Below are positions 42,389-50,925 of a stretch of DNA of 64,000 nucleotides, in pieces. The stretch lies in assembly GCF_014204975.1 (NCBI RefSeq), contig NZ_JACHMM010000001.1, positions 2,542,001 to 2,606,000 on the forward strand, written 5' to 3'. This DNA is from Jiangella mangrovi. Lineage in GTDB: Bacteria; Actinomycetota; Actinomycetes; Jiangellales; Jiangellaceae. Both the position numbers and the translations under genes were made by a program. Every line of letters starts with the position of its first letter. The first letter of the stretch is position 1. The notes under the pieces were generated by a model, which saw only the letters and a program-made list of their open reading frames with translations, made no database searches and had not been told where the DNA came from.

Positions 42389-45291
42389 GTAGACCCATGA
42401 CCGTGCGGATCGGCTTCGGCCGGACAGACCTCACTCCGCCCCTCGGCGTCGAGCTGGCCGGGTTCGGCCCGTTCCTGGGCCGGCGCGCGACGTCGGTGCA
42501 CGCTCCGTTGTACGCCCGGGCGATCGCGGTGGCCTCAGGTGTCGACGGCGGGCGCTGGGTGCTGGTGAGCTGCGACCTGCTCGGTGTCTCGGCCGCCATC
42601 GTCGACGACGTCGTCGCGCGGGTGGCGGATGCGACCGGCTGGCACCCCGGCGAGGTGGTCGTGCACGCCACCCACAACCACTCGGGCCCGGCGACCGTCG
42701 AGAACGTCGGCTGGGGTGAGCCCGACGAGCGGTACGTCGCGGGGGTGGCGGAGCTGATCGCCCGCGCGTGTGTCGAGGCGATCGCCGCGCTGGCGCCGTC
42801 GACCGTGCGGCACGCCGTCGTCCCGCTGGAGGAGTTCGCGCACAACCGCATGCTGCCGTCGCGCGACCCGTCGCTGATCGACTCCGGCGTGCACGTGCTG
42901 CGGGTCGACCACGGCGGCGAGCTGGCCGGGTTCGTCGCCTCCTACTCGTGCCACCCGGTGATCTGCTGCGAGGAGACGTCCGCGGTGCACGGCGACTACC
43001 CCGGCGAGGCGCTGCGGATCGTCGAGGCGGCGCACCCCGGGGCGACCGGCGTCTTCCTGCAGGGCGCGCTCGGCGACATCAACCCGCTCTACGCGCACGG
43101 CCCGGCGGACGAGTCCATGGTCGCGCTCGAGCTGTTCGCGGGCCGGTTCGCCGACGCGGTGTCCGCGGGGCTGGCGTCCGCCGAGCCGCTCCCCACGGAC
43201 GGTGACGCCGTCGCCGTCGTCAAACAGGAGATCCCGTACGAGCTGGCGCCGTACGACCTCGACGAGCTGCGCCGGCGGCGGGACGAGGGCGACGAGGTCA
43301 CCGCTGTGTCGTTGGGGCGGACCGTCGCCGCGCTGGAGGCCGGGGAGGACGTGCGCCGCCCGCTGTGGATGCACGCGCTGCGGCTGGGCCCGCTGACCCT
43401 GCTCGGCTACAACGTCGAGGTGTTCCACGGCATCAAGCGCCGGCTGCAGGAGGCGGTGGGCGAGAACTGCCTGGTGCTGTCGACGACGAACGGCTGGCTC
43501 GGCTACGCGCCGACGCACGACGCGTACGAGCCGCCGGCCGACCCGTACCCGGCGTACGAGGTGCCGATCATCGCCTGCCATCTGCCGTTCCGGCCCGACA
43601 TCGAGGACGACCTGGTGGCCGCCGGGGTGCGGGCGGCCGGCCTGGTCGGCGGGGCGGGCTCGGACGAGGACTGGTGGCGCGGCGCCGTGGTCTACGAGTG
43701 CCACCTGCCGAGCTTCCGCGACGGGTCCGGCGACGGCATCGGCGACCTCGAGGGGCTGATCGAGGGCCTGGACTACCTGCGCGACCTGGGCGTCGACGCC
43801 GTCTGGACCGGGCCGTTCTACCGCTCGCCGCTGCTGGACCAGGGCTTCGACGTGTCGGACTACCTCGACGTCGAGCCGGTGTTCGGTTCCCTGGAGAAGT
43901 TCGACCGGCTGGTCGCGGCCGCGCATGAGCGGGGCATCAGGGTGATCGTCGACTACATCCCGAACCACACCTCGGACCGGCACCCGTGGTTCGTCGCGTC
44001 GCGGTCGTCGCGGGACGACCCGATGCGGGACTGGTACGTGTGGCGTGACCCGGCGCCCGGCGGCGGCGTGCCGAACAACTGGACCAGCGAGGCCGGCGGG
44101 TCGGTGTGGGAGTACGACGAGCCGACCGGGCAGTACTACCTGCACTCGCACCTGGTGGAGCAGCCCGACCTCAACTGGCGCAACGCCGAGGTGCGCAAGG
44201 CCCTGCTGGACGTGCTGCGGTTCTGGCTGGACCGCGGCGCCGACGGCGTGCGTATCGACGTCGCGCACATGCTGCTGAAGGACCCAGAGTTCCGCGACAA
44301 CCCGGCGGCGCCCGGTGGGAACCACAACGCCTTCGACCTGCAGCACCCCGACTTCGGCACCCAGCTGCACGTGCACGACCGCCGGCACCCGGACACGTTC
44401 ACGGCGCTGGCCGAGATCCGCGCCGTCGCCGACGAGTACGCCGGGTCGCGCCTGACGATCGCCGAGATCGAAGCGATGCCGTGGGCCGACTGGGCCGAGT
44501 ACTACTCCGCCGGCATGCACCTGCCGTTCCCGTTCCGGCTGCTCGAGACGCACTGGCGGGCCGACCTGCTGCGCTCGGAGCTGGCCGCCCTGTACGCGGC
44601 GCTCCCCGACGGCGCCTGGCCGATCGTCGCGCTGGGCAACCACGACCGGGTGCGGCTGGCCACCCGGCTCGGTCCCGCGCAGGCGCGGGTGGCCGCCGTC
44701 CTGCTGCTCACGCTGGCCGCGACGCCGTGCCTGCTCTACGCCGACGAGCTGGGCATGACCGACCAGCCGGTGCCGGTGGAGCGGCAGCGCGACTACTTCG
44801 CCCGCACCCACGGCGGCGTGAGCCGGGACCCGTCGCGCACCCCGATGCCCTGGACCGACGGCGTCAACGGCGGGTTCTCGTCGGCTCCGGAGGCGTCGCT
44901 GTGGCTGCCGGTGTCGCACGACGTGGAGCGGCTGAACGTGGTGGCGCAGCTGGCCGACCCGGAGTCGATGCTGCGGCTGTACCGGGCGCTGACCCGGCTG
45001 CGGCACGCGTCGCCGGCGCTGCGGCGCGGGTCGATCGCGTTCGACATCCCGGACGGCGGGACCGAGGCGGTACTCGCGTACCGGCGTGCGCACGGGAACG
45101 ACCAGAAGCTCGTGCTGCTCAACCTCACCGACCGGCCGGCGTCGGTGCCGGTCGCGGTGACCGGGCGGGTGCTGCTGTCGACGGTGTCGGCGGCCGGCGC
45201 TCCGATGCGGCGGGTCGTTGCCGAGGAGTTCGAGCTGGCCGCCGGCGAGGCGGTCGTCATCGACGTGGAGAGGGACCATGCGGATCACTGA
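42385..45291 (+). CDS. Fusion: neutral/alkaline ceramidase-like amidohydrolase + GH13 alpha-glucosidase
   Basis: 968 residues in one open frame. Residues 1-425 resemble the catalytic domain of neutral/alkaline ceramidases: GRTDLTPPLGVELAG near the start, the zinc-type HATHNHSGP (His97, His99), CHPVICCEE then GDYPGEAL, and FLQGALGDINP. Residues 430-968 are a GH13 amylase-type glucosidase: WWRGAVVYECHLPSFRDG, DYIPNH (523-528), GVRIDVA with nucleophile Asp625, IAEIEA with likely acid/base Glu694, and GNHDRVR (752 on), then a beta-rich C-domain. Both halves keep catalytic residues. No signal peptide. It is coupled to the importer upstream and overlaps the enolase gene by 14 bases. I infer deacylation and deglycosylation of one imported compound. 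Confidence 0.88.
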   Translation: MSRPMTVRIGFGRTDLTPPLGVELAGFGPFLGRRATSVHAPLYARAIAVASGVDGGRWVLVSCDLLGVSAAIVDDVVARVADATGWHPGEVVVHATHNHSGPATVENVGWGEPDERYVAGVAELIARACVEAIAALAPSTVRHAVVPLEEFAHNRMLPSRDPSLIDSGVHVLRVDHGGELAGFVASYSCHPVICCEETSAVHGDYPGEALRIVEAAHPGATGVFLQGALGDINPLYAHGPADESMVALELFAGRFADAVSAGLASAEPLPTDGDAVAVVKQEIPYELAPYDLDELRRRRDEGDEVTAVSLGRTVAALEAGEDVRRPLWMHALRLGPLTLLGYNVEVFHGIKRRLQEAVGENCLVLSTTNGWLGYAPTHDAYEPPADPYPAYEVPIIACHLPFRPDIEDDLVAAGVRAAGLVGGAGSDEDWWRGAVVYECHLPSFRDGSGDGIGDLEGLIEGLDYLRDLGVDAVWTGPFYRSPLLDQGFDVSDYLDVEPVFGSLEKFDRLVAAAHERGIRVIVDYIPNHTSDRHPWFVASRSSRDDPMRDWYVWRDPAPGGGVPNNWTSEAGGSVWEYDEPTGQYYLHSHLVEQPDLNWRNAEVRKALLDVLRFWLDRGADGVRIDVAHMLLKDPEFRDNPAAPGGNHNAFDLQHPDFGTQLHVHDRRHPDTFTALAEIRAVADEYAGSRLTIAEIEAMPWADWAEYYSAGMHLPFPFRLLETHWRADLLRSELAALYAALPDGAWPIVALGNHDRVRLATRLGPAQARVAAVLLLTLAATPCLLYADELGMTDQPVPVERQRDYFARTHGGVSRDPSRTPMPWTDGVNGGFSSAPEASLWLPVSHDVERLNVVAQLADPESMLRLYRALTRLRHASPALRRGSIAFDIPDGGTEAVLAYRRAHGNDQKLVLLNLTDRPASVPVAVTGRVLLSTVSAAGAPMRRVVAEEFELAAGEAVVIDVERDHADH

Positions 45292-46429
45292 CATCAGAGC
45301 GGCCGGGCTGCGCGGCGCGACGCCGAAGGGCGGCTGGGCGCGCGAGCTGGACCCGGACGACAACGTCCATACGCTCGTCGCGGTGCACACCGACGAGGGC
45401 GTGGTGGGCATCGGCAGCGTGTTCTCCAGCGAGACACTGGTGCGGGCGGCGCTGGACACGCTGCGCCCGCTCGCCGTCGGCGCCGACCCGCGCGAGCCGG
45501 ACCGCGTCAGCCAGATCCTGCACGAGAACACCTTCTGGCTGGGCCGCGGCGGCGCGGTCACGCACACCGTCAGCGGCATCGACATCGCGCTGTGGGACAT
45601 CCTCGGGCAGGTCACCGGGCTGCCGGTGAGCACGCTGCTGGGCGGGCGGTACCGCGAGCGGGTCCGGCCGTACGCCTCGGTGCTGATGGACGACCCGCCG
45701 GTGCTGAAGGACGACCTCGCGCGGCTGGTGGCGCAGGGGTTCACCGCGTTCAAGATCGGCTGGGGGGCGTTCGGCCGGGTGAGCGACGCCGTCGACGAGG
45801 AGATCGTGCGGGCCGCGCGCGAGACCGTCGGGCCGGACGCGCTGCTCGCCGTCGACGCCGGCGGATCCGACGCGTTCTGGTCGCGCGGGCTGTCGTGGGC
45901 GGTGCGGACGGCGGACATGCTGGCCGGGTACGACGTCGCGTGGTTCGAGGAGGCGCTGCGCCCCGACGACGTCGAGGGCTTCGCGTCGCTGAGGCAGCGC
46001 TCGCGGGTGCCGATCTCCGGCGGCGAGGTGCTGACCCGCCGGCAGGACTTCCACAGCTTCCTCACCGCGGGCGCGTTCGACATCGTGCAGCCGGACACCA
46101 CCAAGGGCGGGGGGCTCTCGGAGTCGCGCCGCGTGGCCTGGCTGGCCGCCGAGTTCGGGGTCGCGTTCGTGCCGCACGGCTGGAACACCGCCGTCGGGCT
46201 GGCCGCCGACCTGCAGCTGGCGGCGGCGCTGCCGGGCACGGAGCTGGTGGAGTACAAGACCGGGTCGGCCTACATCGACGAGCTGGCGGCGGATGGGTTC
46301 GCCCTGGACGCCGACGGGCTGCTGGCGGTGCCGTCGTCGCCGGGGCTGGGGTTGCGGGTGGATCCGGACGCGCTGGAGAGATATGCCCCGGGCCATTCGC
46401 TGTTCGATGCGGCCGGGGGTGCGCGATGA
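45278..46429 (+). CDS. Enolase-superfamily enzyme (mandelate racemase/muconate lactonizing-like dehydratase)
   Basis: 383 residues. An N-terminal capping domain and a barrel: metal ligands Asp193 (AVDAGG), Glu224 region (WFEEAL) and Glu250 (SGGE); QPDTTKGGG follows; His300 in PHGWN is a candidate general base. The usual KxK motif reads FKIGW, so only the first Lys (Lys159) remains. A one-base dehydration of a sugar acid is likely, as in galactonate/rhamnonate dehydratases. Start overlaps the fusion gene; end overlaps the PLP enzyme gene. Confidence 0.88.
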   Translation: MRITDIRAAGLRGATPKGGWARELDPDDNVHTLVAVHTDEGVVGIGSVFSSETLVRAALDTLRPLAVGADPREPDRVSQILHENTFWLGRGGAVTHTVSGIDIALWDILGQVTGLPVSTLLGGRYRERVRPYASVLMDDPPVLKDDLARLVAQGFTAFKIGWGAFGRVSDAVDEEIVRAARETVGPDALLAVDAGGSDAFWSRGLSWAVRTADMLAGYDVAWFEEALRPDDVEGFASLRQRSRVPISGGEVLTRRQDFHSFLTAGAFDIVQPDTTKGGGLSESRRVAWLAAEFGVAFVPHGWNTAVGLAADLQLAAALPGTELVEYKTGSAYIDELAADGFALDADGLLAVPSSPGLGLRVDPDALERYAPGHSLFDAAGGAR

Positions 46430-47730
46430 GCGCCGTCGCGCTGCCGGCCGTCCTGGGCGGTTCGCCCGTCATCACGCCGGAGACCGACCCGGTCTGGCCG
46501 GAGGTCGGCGCCGTGGAGAGCGCGATCCTGGGCGAGATCACCGACGGCGGGCAGTGGGTCGGCTACGCCAACCACCCGGCCAAGTGGCGGGCGGTGCTCG
46601 AGCAGGTCGTCGCCGACACCAGCGGCTACCGGTACGGCGTCGGCCAGCCCAACGGGACGCTGGCGATCGCGAGCGGCCTGCGGGCGCAGCTGTTCGCCCG
46701 GGGCTCTTCGTGGGCGGAAGGACGGTCCGAGGTGCTGGTGGCCGATCTGACGCACGCGTCGGCGCACCACGGCGTCGTGCTCGGGGTGGCGGCTCAGCTG
46801 GGCCGGGCGCCGCGACTGGTCCCGGTCCCGGCGAAGCTCGACGCGACGATGGACGAGGAGGTGGTGGCGTCGTACCTGGCGTCGCATGCCGGCCGCGTCC
46901 TGGCCGTCGTCCCGGCGACCATGTACGGCAACTTCGGCGCGATCGACCGGATCGCCGCGCTGGGCCGCGAGTACGACGTCGTCGTCCACCACGACAACGC
47001 GCTGGGCGGCGCGGCCCGGTACGACGGCGAGGGTGCGCCGACGGCGTCGATCTCCGGACAGGGCGGCGGCAAGGCGGCGCCGTCGTGCGAGGGCGGTCTG
47101 ACGGTGACCTCGGACCCGGAGCTGGCGGCGCTGCTGCGCGCCGACACCGACTGCGGCACCGGGCCCGGCCGCCTCGACCCGATCCCGTACGCCGAGGTCG
47201 GGCCGATGATGGCCGGCAACCAGCGCATGGGCGAGCAACCGGCCGCCCTGCTGCTGGTGCAGTGGCTGCGCGCGCTGCACGCACGGCTGCAGATGCGGGA
47301 GAACCGGCGGCTGATCCGTTCGTTGATCGACGATCGCTCGGTGTTCCCGGAGCCGGTGCTCTGGAACCCGCCGCCGGACGCGGAGTACCCGCCGTTCTTC
47401 TCGCTCTACCTGTCCTGCACCGACGCGCTGGAGTCGTCGCTCGGCCTGACGCCGAAGGACCTGCGGGTGACGCTGGCCGCCGAGGGCGTGTGGGCCGAGG
47501 CCGGGTTCACGCCGACGCACCAGGACCCGGCCTGGAAGCAGTGGGCCGACGGGGTGCCGCTGTCGTACGACACGTCGGCGCGGGTGGTCGAGCGGGCGGT
47601 GTTCGTGCACACCAAGTTCCTGCGCGACCCGCGGTTCCCCGACGTGCTGGCCGAGATCCTCCGGCGCGTGGTCGCGCATCGCGACCGGCTGCGGGGGATC
47701 GGGGACGGGCGGCCCGAGCCGGTCTGGTGA
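46426..47730 (+). CDS. DegT/DnrJ/EryC1/StrS-type PLP-dependent enzyme
   Basis: 434 residues, fold-type I PLP enzyme. Asp190 (VVHHDNALGG) would contact the pyridine nitrogen and Lys216 (GQGGGKAAPSCEGG) would bind PLP; the usual SFHxxK is replaced by a glycine-rich variant, but the spacing to EGG is kept. N-terminal GQWVGYANHPAKW and GVGQPNGTLAI match the family sugar-site opening. In secondary metabolism these are sugar aminotransferases; in a catabolic operon removal of an amino group from a keto-amino sugar is plausible. It overlaps the enolase gene by four bases (ATGA) and ends the operon. Confidence 0.82.
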   Translation: MSAVALPAVLGGSPVITPETDPVWPEVGAVESAILGEITDGGQWVGYANHPAKWRAVLEQVVADTSGYRYGVGQPNGTLAIASGLRAQLFARGSSWAEGRSEVLVADLTHASAHHGVVLGVAAQLGRAPRLVPVPAKLDATMDEEVVASYLASHAGRVLAVVPATMYGNFGAIDRIAALGREYDVVVHHDNALGGAARYDGEGAPTASISGQGGGKAAPSCEGGLTVTSDPELAALLRADTDCGTGPGRLDPIPYAEVGPMMAGNQRMGEQPAALLLVQWLRALHARLQMRENRRLIRSLIDDRSVFPEPVLWNPPPDAEYPPFFSLYLSCTDALESSLGLTPKDLRVTLAAEGVWAEAGFTPTHQDPAWKQWADGVPLSYDTSARVVERAVFVHTKFLRDPRFPDVLAEILRRVVAHRDRLRGIGDGRPEPVW

Positions 47731-47742
47731 GCGCTGCCCGCG

Positions 47743-48072
47743 TTACTTGGGCGGGAGGGAGCCGGCGAAGTCGACGCCCCGCCCGACCCAGCGACGCAGG
47801 TCGTCGTCCTCGGCGAGCGCGGCGGCGTCGACCACCAGCCAGCCCTTCATCGGCCGGCCGGTCATGTCGAACGGCTTCGCGCCGGGCTCGCCGAGGGCCG
47901 CCTCGTGCTCGTCGGCGGGCAGCCGCACCATGAGGTCGTCGTGGTGGACACCGACCGCCATGTTGCCGTTGACCAGGAACGCGAGGCCGCCGAACATACG
48001 CTTCTCTGCGACGTCGAGGCGGTCGGCCATCAGATCGCGGATGCGGGCGGCGAGCCCTTCGTCGTACGCCAT
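47743..48072 (-). CDS. TfoX/Sxy N-terminal domain protein
   Basis: 109 residues. KRMFGGLAFLVNGNMAVGVHHDDLMVRL and the tail pattern matching TfoX N-terminal domain proteins. In Gammaproteobacteria TfoX regulates competence, but stand-alone actinobacterial copies have no established role. No HTH or signal. It faces the PLP enzyme gene convergently with a 12-base gap. Confidence 0.88.
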   Translation of the reverse strand: MAYDEGLAARIRDLMADRLDVAEKRMFGGLAFLVNGNMAVGVHHDDLMVRLPADEHEAALGEPGAKPFDMTGRPMKGWLVVDAAALAEDDDLRRWVGRGVDFAGSLPPK

Positions 48073-48131
48073 GTCCCCAGCCTGCCGCACGGCGCCGGTC
48101 CTCGGCGGGTCCGCGCCGATAGGTTCGGGGG

Positions 48132-48704
48132 ATGGGCAGGGTGCTGTGGCACGTGACGATGTCGGTCGACGGGTTCATCGCCGGGCCGGACCACGACATG
48201 GACTGGGTGTTCGAGCGGCCCGCGGCGCCGGAGGCCTCGACCGACGTGGTGCCGCGGGTGGGCGCGATCCTCTGCGGCCGGCACACCTACGACGTCGGGC
48301 AGCGCGACGTCGGGAAGGGCAGCGGCGAGGCGTTCGAGGGCGAGTGGTCCGGCCCGGAGTTCGTGCTGACGACGCATCCGCCGGCCGAGGCGGACAGCGG
48401 GGCGGCCGGGTCGGCCGGGTCGGCCGGGTCGGCTGGGGCGCGGACGTTCCTGTCCGGTGACATCGGCGCCGCGGTCTCGACGGCCATGGCCGCCGCCGGC
48501 GACGGCGACCTGCTGGTGCTCGGAGCCGACGTGGCGCTGCAGTGCCTCGAGGCCGGGCTGGTCGACGAGCTGCTGGTCGACCTCGCTCCGCTCCTCCTCG
48601 GCGACGGCGTGCGGCTCTACGGCGGCCCGGGCCGCGAGCGGGTCGACCTCGAGCTCGTCGAGGCGACCGGCACCGTCCTGCGCTACCGAGTGCTCAAGGC
48701 CTAG
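48132..48704 (+). CDS. Dihydrofolate reductase/RibD C-terminal-family protein
   Basis: 190 residues of the RibD_C/DHFR fold (YwjB/YyaP-like): opening HVTMSVDGFIAGPDHDMDWVF, GAILCGRHTYDVG, and LLVLGADVALQCLEAGLVDELLVDLAPLLLGDGVRLYGG. It may reduce a pterin-like or flavin-like substrate; not a housekeeping folate gene. A run of Ala-Gly-Ser repeats (GSAGSAGSAG, 9-base units) interrupts it near residue 95. The stop TAG is made from the TA target site plus the first base of the insertion sequence; the same TAG would also exist without the insertion. Confidence 0.87.
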   Translation: MGRVLWHVTMSVDGFIAGPDHDMDWVFERPAAPEASTDVVPRVGAILCGRHTYDVGQRDVGKGSGEAFEGEWSGPEFVLTTHPPAEADSGAAGSAGSAGSAGARTFLSGDIGAAVSTAMAAAGDGDLLVLGADVALQCLEAGLVDELLVDLAPLLLGDGVRLYGGPGRERVDLELVEATGTVLRYRVLKA

Positions 48705-49830
48705 TGTCCTGAGTCGTTAATTCGCGTGCAGTATCTGGCGATGGATTCGAGGATCTGGTCGGCGGTCTTGGTCCACACGTAGGGCCTGGGGTTGTCGTTC
48801 CAGGTGTCGATCCAGGCGCGGATGTCGGTGTTGAGTTCGCGGACTGACCGGTGGGTGCCGCGTTGGAGTTTCTTCGTGGTCAGCTCGCCGAACCAGCGTT
48901 CGACCAGGTTGAGCCATGAGGAGCTGGTCGGGGTGAAGTGGAGCGTGAAGCGGGGGTGTTCGATCAGCCATCGCTTCACGGCCGGTGTCTTGTGGGTCGA
49001 GGCGTTGTCGAGCACGACGTGCACGTCGAGTTCCGGGCACCTCGGCGTCGATCTTGGCCAGGAACTTCTTGAACTCGATCGCTCGGTGGCGGGCGTGCAG
49101 CGAGCCGATGACCTGGCCGGTGGCGAGGTCGAGGGCGGCGTAGAGGCTGGACGTGCCGTAGCGCTTGTAGTCATGGGTGGCGCGCTGCGGGGTGCCCGGG
49201 AGCATGGGCAGGATCGGGGCCGTGCGGTCCAGGGCCTGGATCTGGGACTTCTCGTCCACGCACAGCACCACGGCCCGCTCGGGCGGGTCGAGGTAGAGAC
49301 CCACGACGTCTTTGACCTTGTCGACGAACAGCGGGTCCTTGGACAGCTTCCACGACTCCTGCCGGTGCGGCTGCAGGCCGAAGGCCCGCCAGATCCGCGA
49401 GACCGCGGACTGCGACAGGCCCAGCTCGGCCGCCAGCGACCGAGTCGACCAGTGCGTCGCATCCTTCGGCGTCGTCTCCAGCGTCCGGGTGATCACCGCC
49501 TCGACCTGCTCGTCACCAACCGTGCGGGGCCGGCCAGGGCGCGGTTCATCAAGCAGGCCATCGAGTCGGTCGGCGACGAACCGCGAGCGCCACTTACGCG
49601 CACTCGACACCGCGATCCCGAGCTTCTGCGCGATCGCGGTGTTCCCCAGCCCGTCACCAGCGGCCAGCACGATCCGCGACCGCACCGCCAACGCATTCGC
49701 GCTCGTCGGCCGCCGCGACCACGTCAACAGCTGCGACCGCTCCTCATCAGTCAACGTCACAACAGGGGCAACCGGACTCGGCACCCGCAAAGCCTACCCA
49801 CTAAATACGAACTATTGACTCACGACACTA
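48702..49830 (-). mobile_element. IS630-family insertion sequence with TA target duplication
   Basis: TA at 48702-48703 and 49829-49830 flank a 1,125-base element. The ends are imperfect inverted repeats: TAGTGTCCTGAGTCGTTAATT at the left and the right end reading inward TAGTGTCGTGAGTCAATAG share about 20 of 24 bases. TA duplication is the IS630/Tc1 hallmark. The single internal gene is a frameshifted DDE transposase. It sits in the overlapping 3' ends of two convergent genes. Confidence 0.88.
48717..49790 (-). pseudogene. IS630-family transposase, frameshifted
   Basis: The N-terminal part (from GTG 49790) has a winged helix-turn-helix (TAIAQKLGIAVSSARKWRSRF and a second HTH after THWSTRS) and the first catalytic Asp in VVLCVDEKSQ. 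After KIDAEVP, near 49038, the frame continues out of register; the true downstream part in the +1 frame holds the second Asp (VVLDNASTHK) and the Glu (LNLVERWFGEL). So one extra base splits the DDE triad. It could be a decayed copy, a sequencing error, or a programmed +1 frameshift; no classic slippery run is visible. Confidence 0.85.
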
Positions 49831-50906
49831 GCCGGGCGCGGCGGGGCGACCGTGCCTTCGAGCGTCTGCGCGCAGGGCAGCAGGATCTGCCGCTCGTAGT
49901 CGCCGCCCGGATCGGTGATCAGCGAGGTCAGCAGCCGGACCGCACGCCGCCCCATGGCGTTGCGCGGCACCTGCAGCGACGCCCACGAGCGCCCGCCGAT
50001 CTCGCCGCCGGGATCGTCGACCAACAGCACGACGGAGAGGTCGTCGGGGATGGAGAGCCCGCGCAGGCCGGCCATGGCCGTCAGCACTCGCAGCAGCCCG
50101 ACCGACTCGACCACCACGACCGTCGCGCCGGCGTCGACCACGCCGTCGAGCCACTGGGCGGTCAGCTCGTCGGGCCGGTCGTAGGCGGGTTCGGGCACTG
50201 GGAGCCCGAACCGGCCGAGCGCGCTGCTGAAGCCGTCCCACCGGTCGACCTGGGGCTCGTCGCGGGCAGGGTCGCCGAGGTAGGCGAACGTGCGGTGGCC
50301 CATGGCGACCAGCTCGTCGACGATGCGGCCGGTACCGGAGCGGTAGTCGCCGCCGACGTAGCTGATCTCAGTACCGGGGACCTCGCGGTGGCCGATGTAG
50401 ACGAACGGGTAACCGTCCTGGGCCAGCCGGGCGAGGTCGTCGCGGTGCGGGTGGTAGCCGAGCAGCAGGCTGCCGGTCGCCTGCCGCAGGCTGTTGGTGC
50501 TGCCGTGGTAGATGCGCCGGACGCCGTCCTCGTCGGGTGCGGCGGTGAACAGCACGAGGTTGCAGCCCTCGACACCGGACTGCTCCTCGATGCCGCGCAG
50601 GAACTCGAAGTAGTAGTCGCGCGCGCTGGTCGGGAAGATCGGCTCGAAGGTGTGGACGCCGAGCAGCAGCGGCGCCGCCACCGGCCGCCCCTGCAACCAG
50701 CCCAGGGAGCGCGGCTGCAGGGGTGCGACGTAGTTCAGCCGGCGGGCCGCCTCGACGACGCGGCGCTGGGTCTCGGGTGAGATGCGGGCGTGTTCAGCCG
50801 CGCCGCCCAGCACCATGGACACCGTCGACTGCGAGACGCCGGCCTCGCGGGCGACGTCGGCCTGGCGCGACCGGCGGGTCACCTCAGTGCCTTCGGAGTT
50901 CGTCAC
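49812..50906 (-). CDS. LacI-family transcriptional regulator (3' end altered by IS630)
   Basis: 364 residues. The HTH (about 13-60) is SRQADVAREAGVSQSTVSMVLGG, with hinge residues, and the ligand domain follows (LLLGVHTFEPIFPTSARDYY to LLPCAQTLEGTVAPP). The last residues SVVSQ and the stop come from the inserted element; without it the gene would end ARP and then TGA. The effector domain core is intact, so the repressor should work. It is 19 bases downstream of a FAD oxidoreductase gene and likely controls both that gene and the divergent operon. Confidence 0.9.
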   Translation of the reverse strand: MTNSEGTEVTRRSRQADVAREAGVSQSTVSMVLGGAAEHARISPETQRRVVEAARRLNYVAPLQPRSLGWLQGRPVAAPLLLGVHTFEPIFPTSARDYYFEFLRGIEEQSGVEGCNLVLFTAAPDEDGVRRIYHGSTNSLRQATGSLLLGYHPHRDDLARLAQDGYPFVYIGHREVPGTEISYVGGDYRSGTGRIVDELVAMGHRTFAYLGDPARDEPQVDRWDGFSSALGRFGLPVPEPAYDRPDELTAQWLDGVVDAGATVVVVESVGLLRVLTAMAGLRGLSIPDDLSVVLLVDDPGGEIGGRSWASLQVPRNAMGRRAVRLLTSLITDPGGDYERQILLPCAQTLEGTVAPPRPASVVSQ

Positions 50907-50925
50907 CGCTTCGTCACCCCCGTGA

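Noticed and set aside
42535-46257. 1,240-residue minus-strand open frame opposite the fusion and enolase genes
   Set aside because: Low-complexity Arg/Val/Gly composition and no family resemblance; both plus-strand genes have intact catalytic motifs.
48401-48440. Phase-variable repeat in the DHFR-like gene
   Set aside because: The 9-base Ala-Gly-Ser repeat keeps the frame at any copy number, so it cannot switch the gene off; it is probably a flexible loop.
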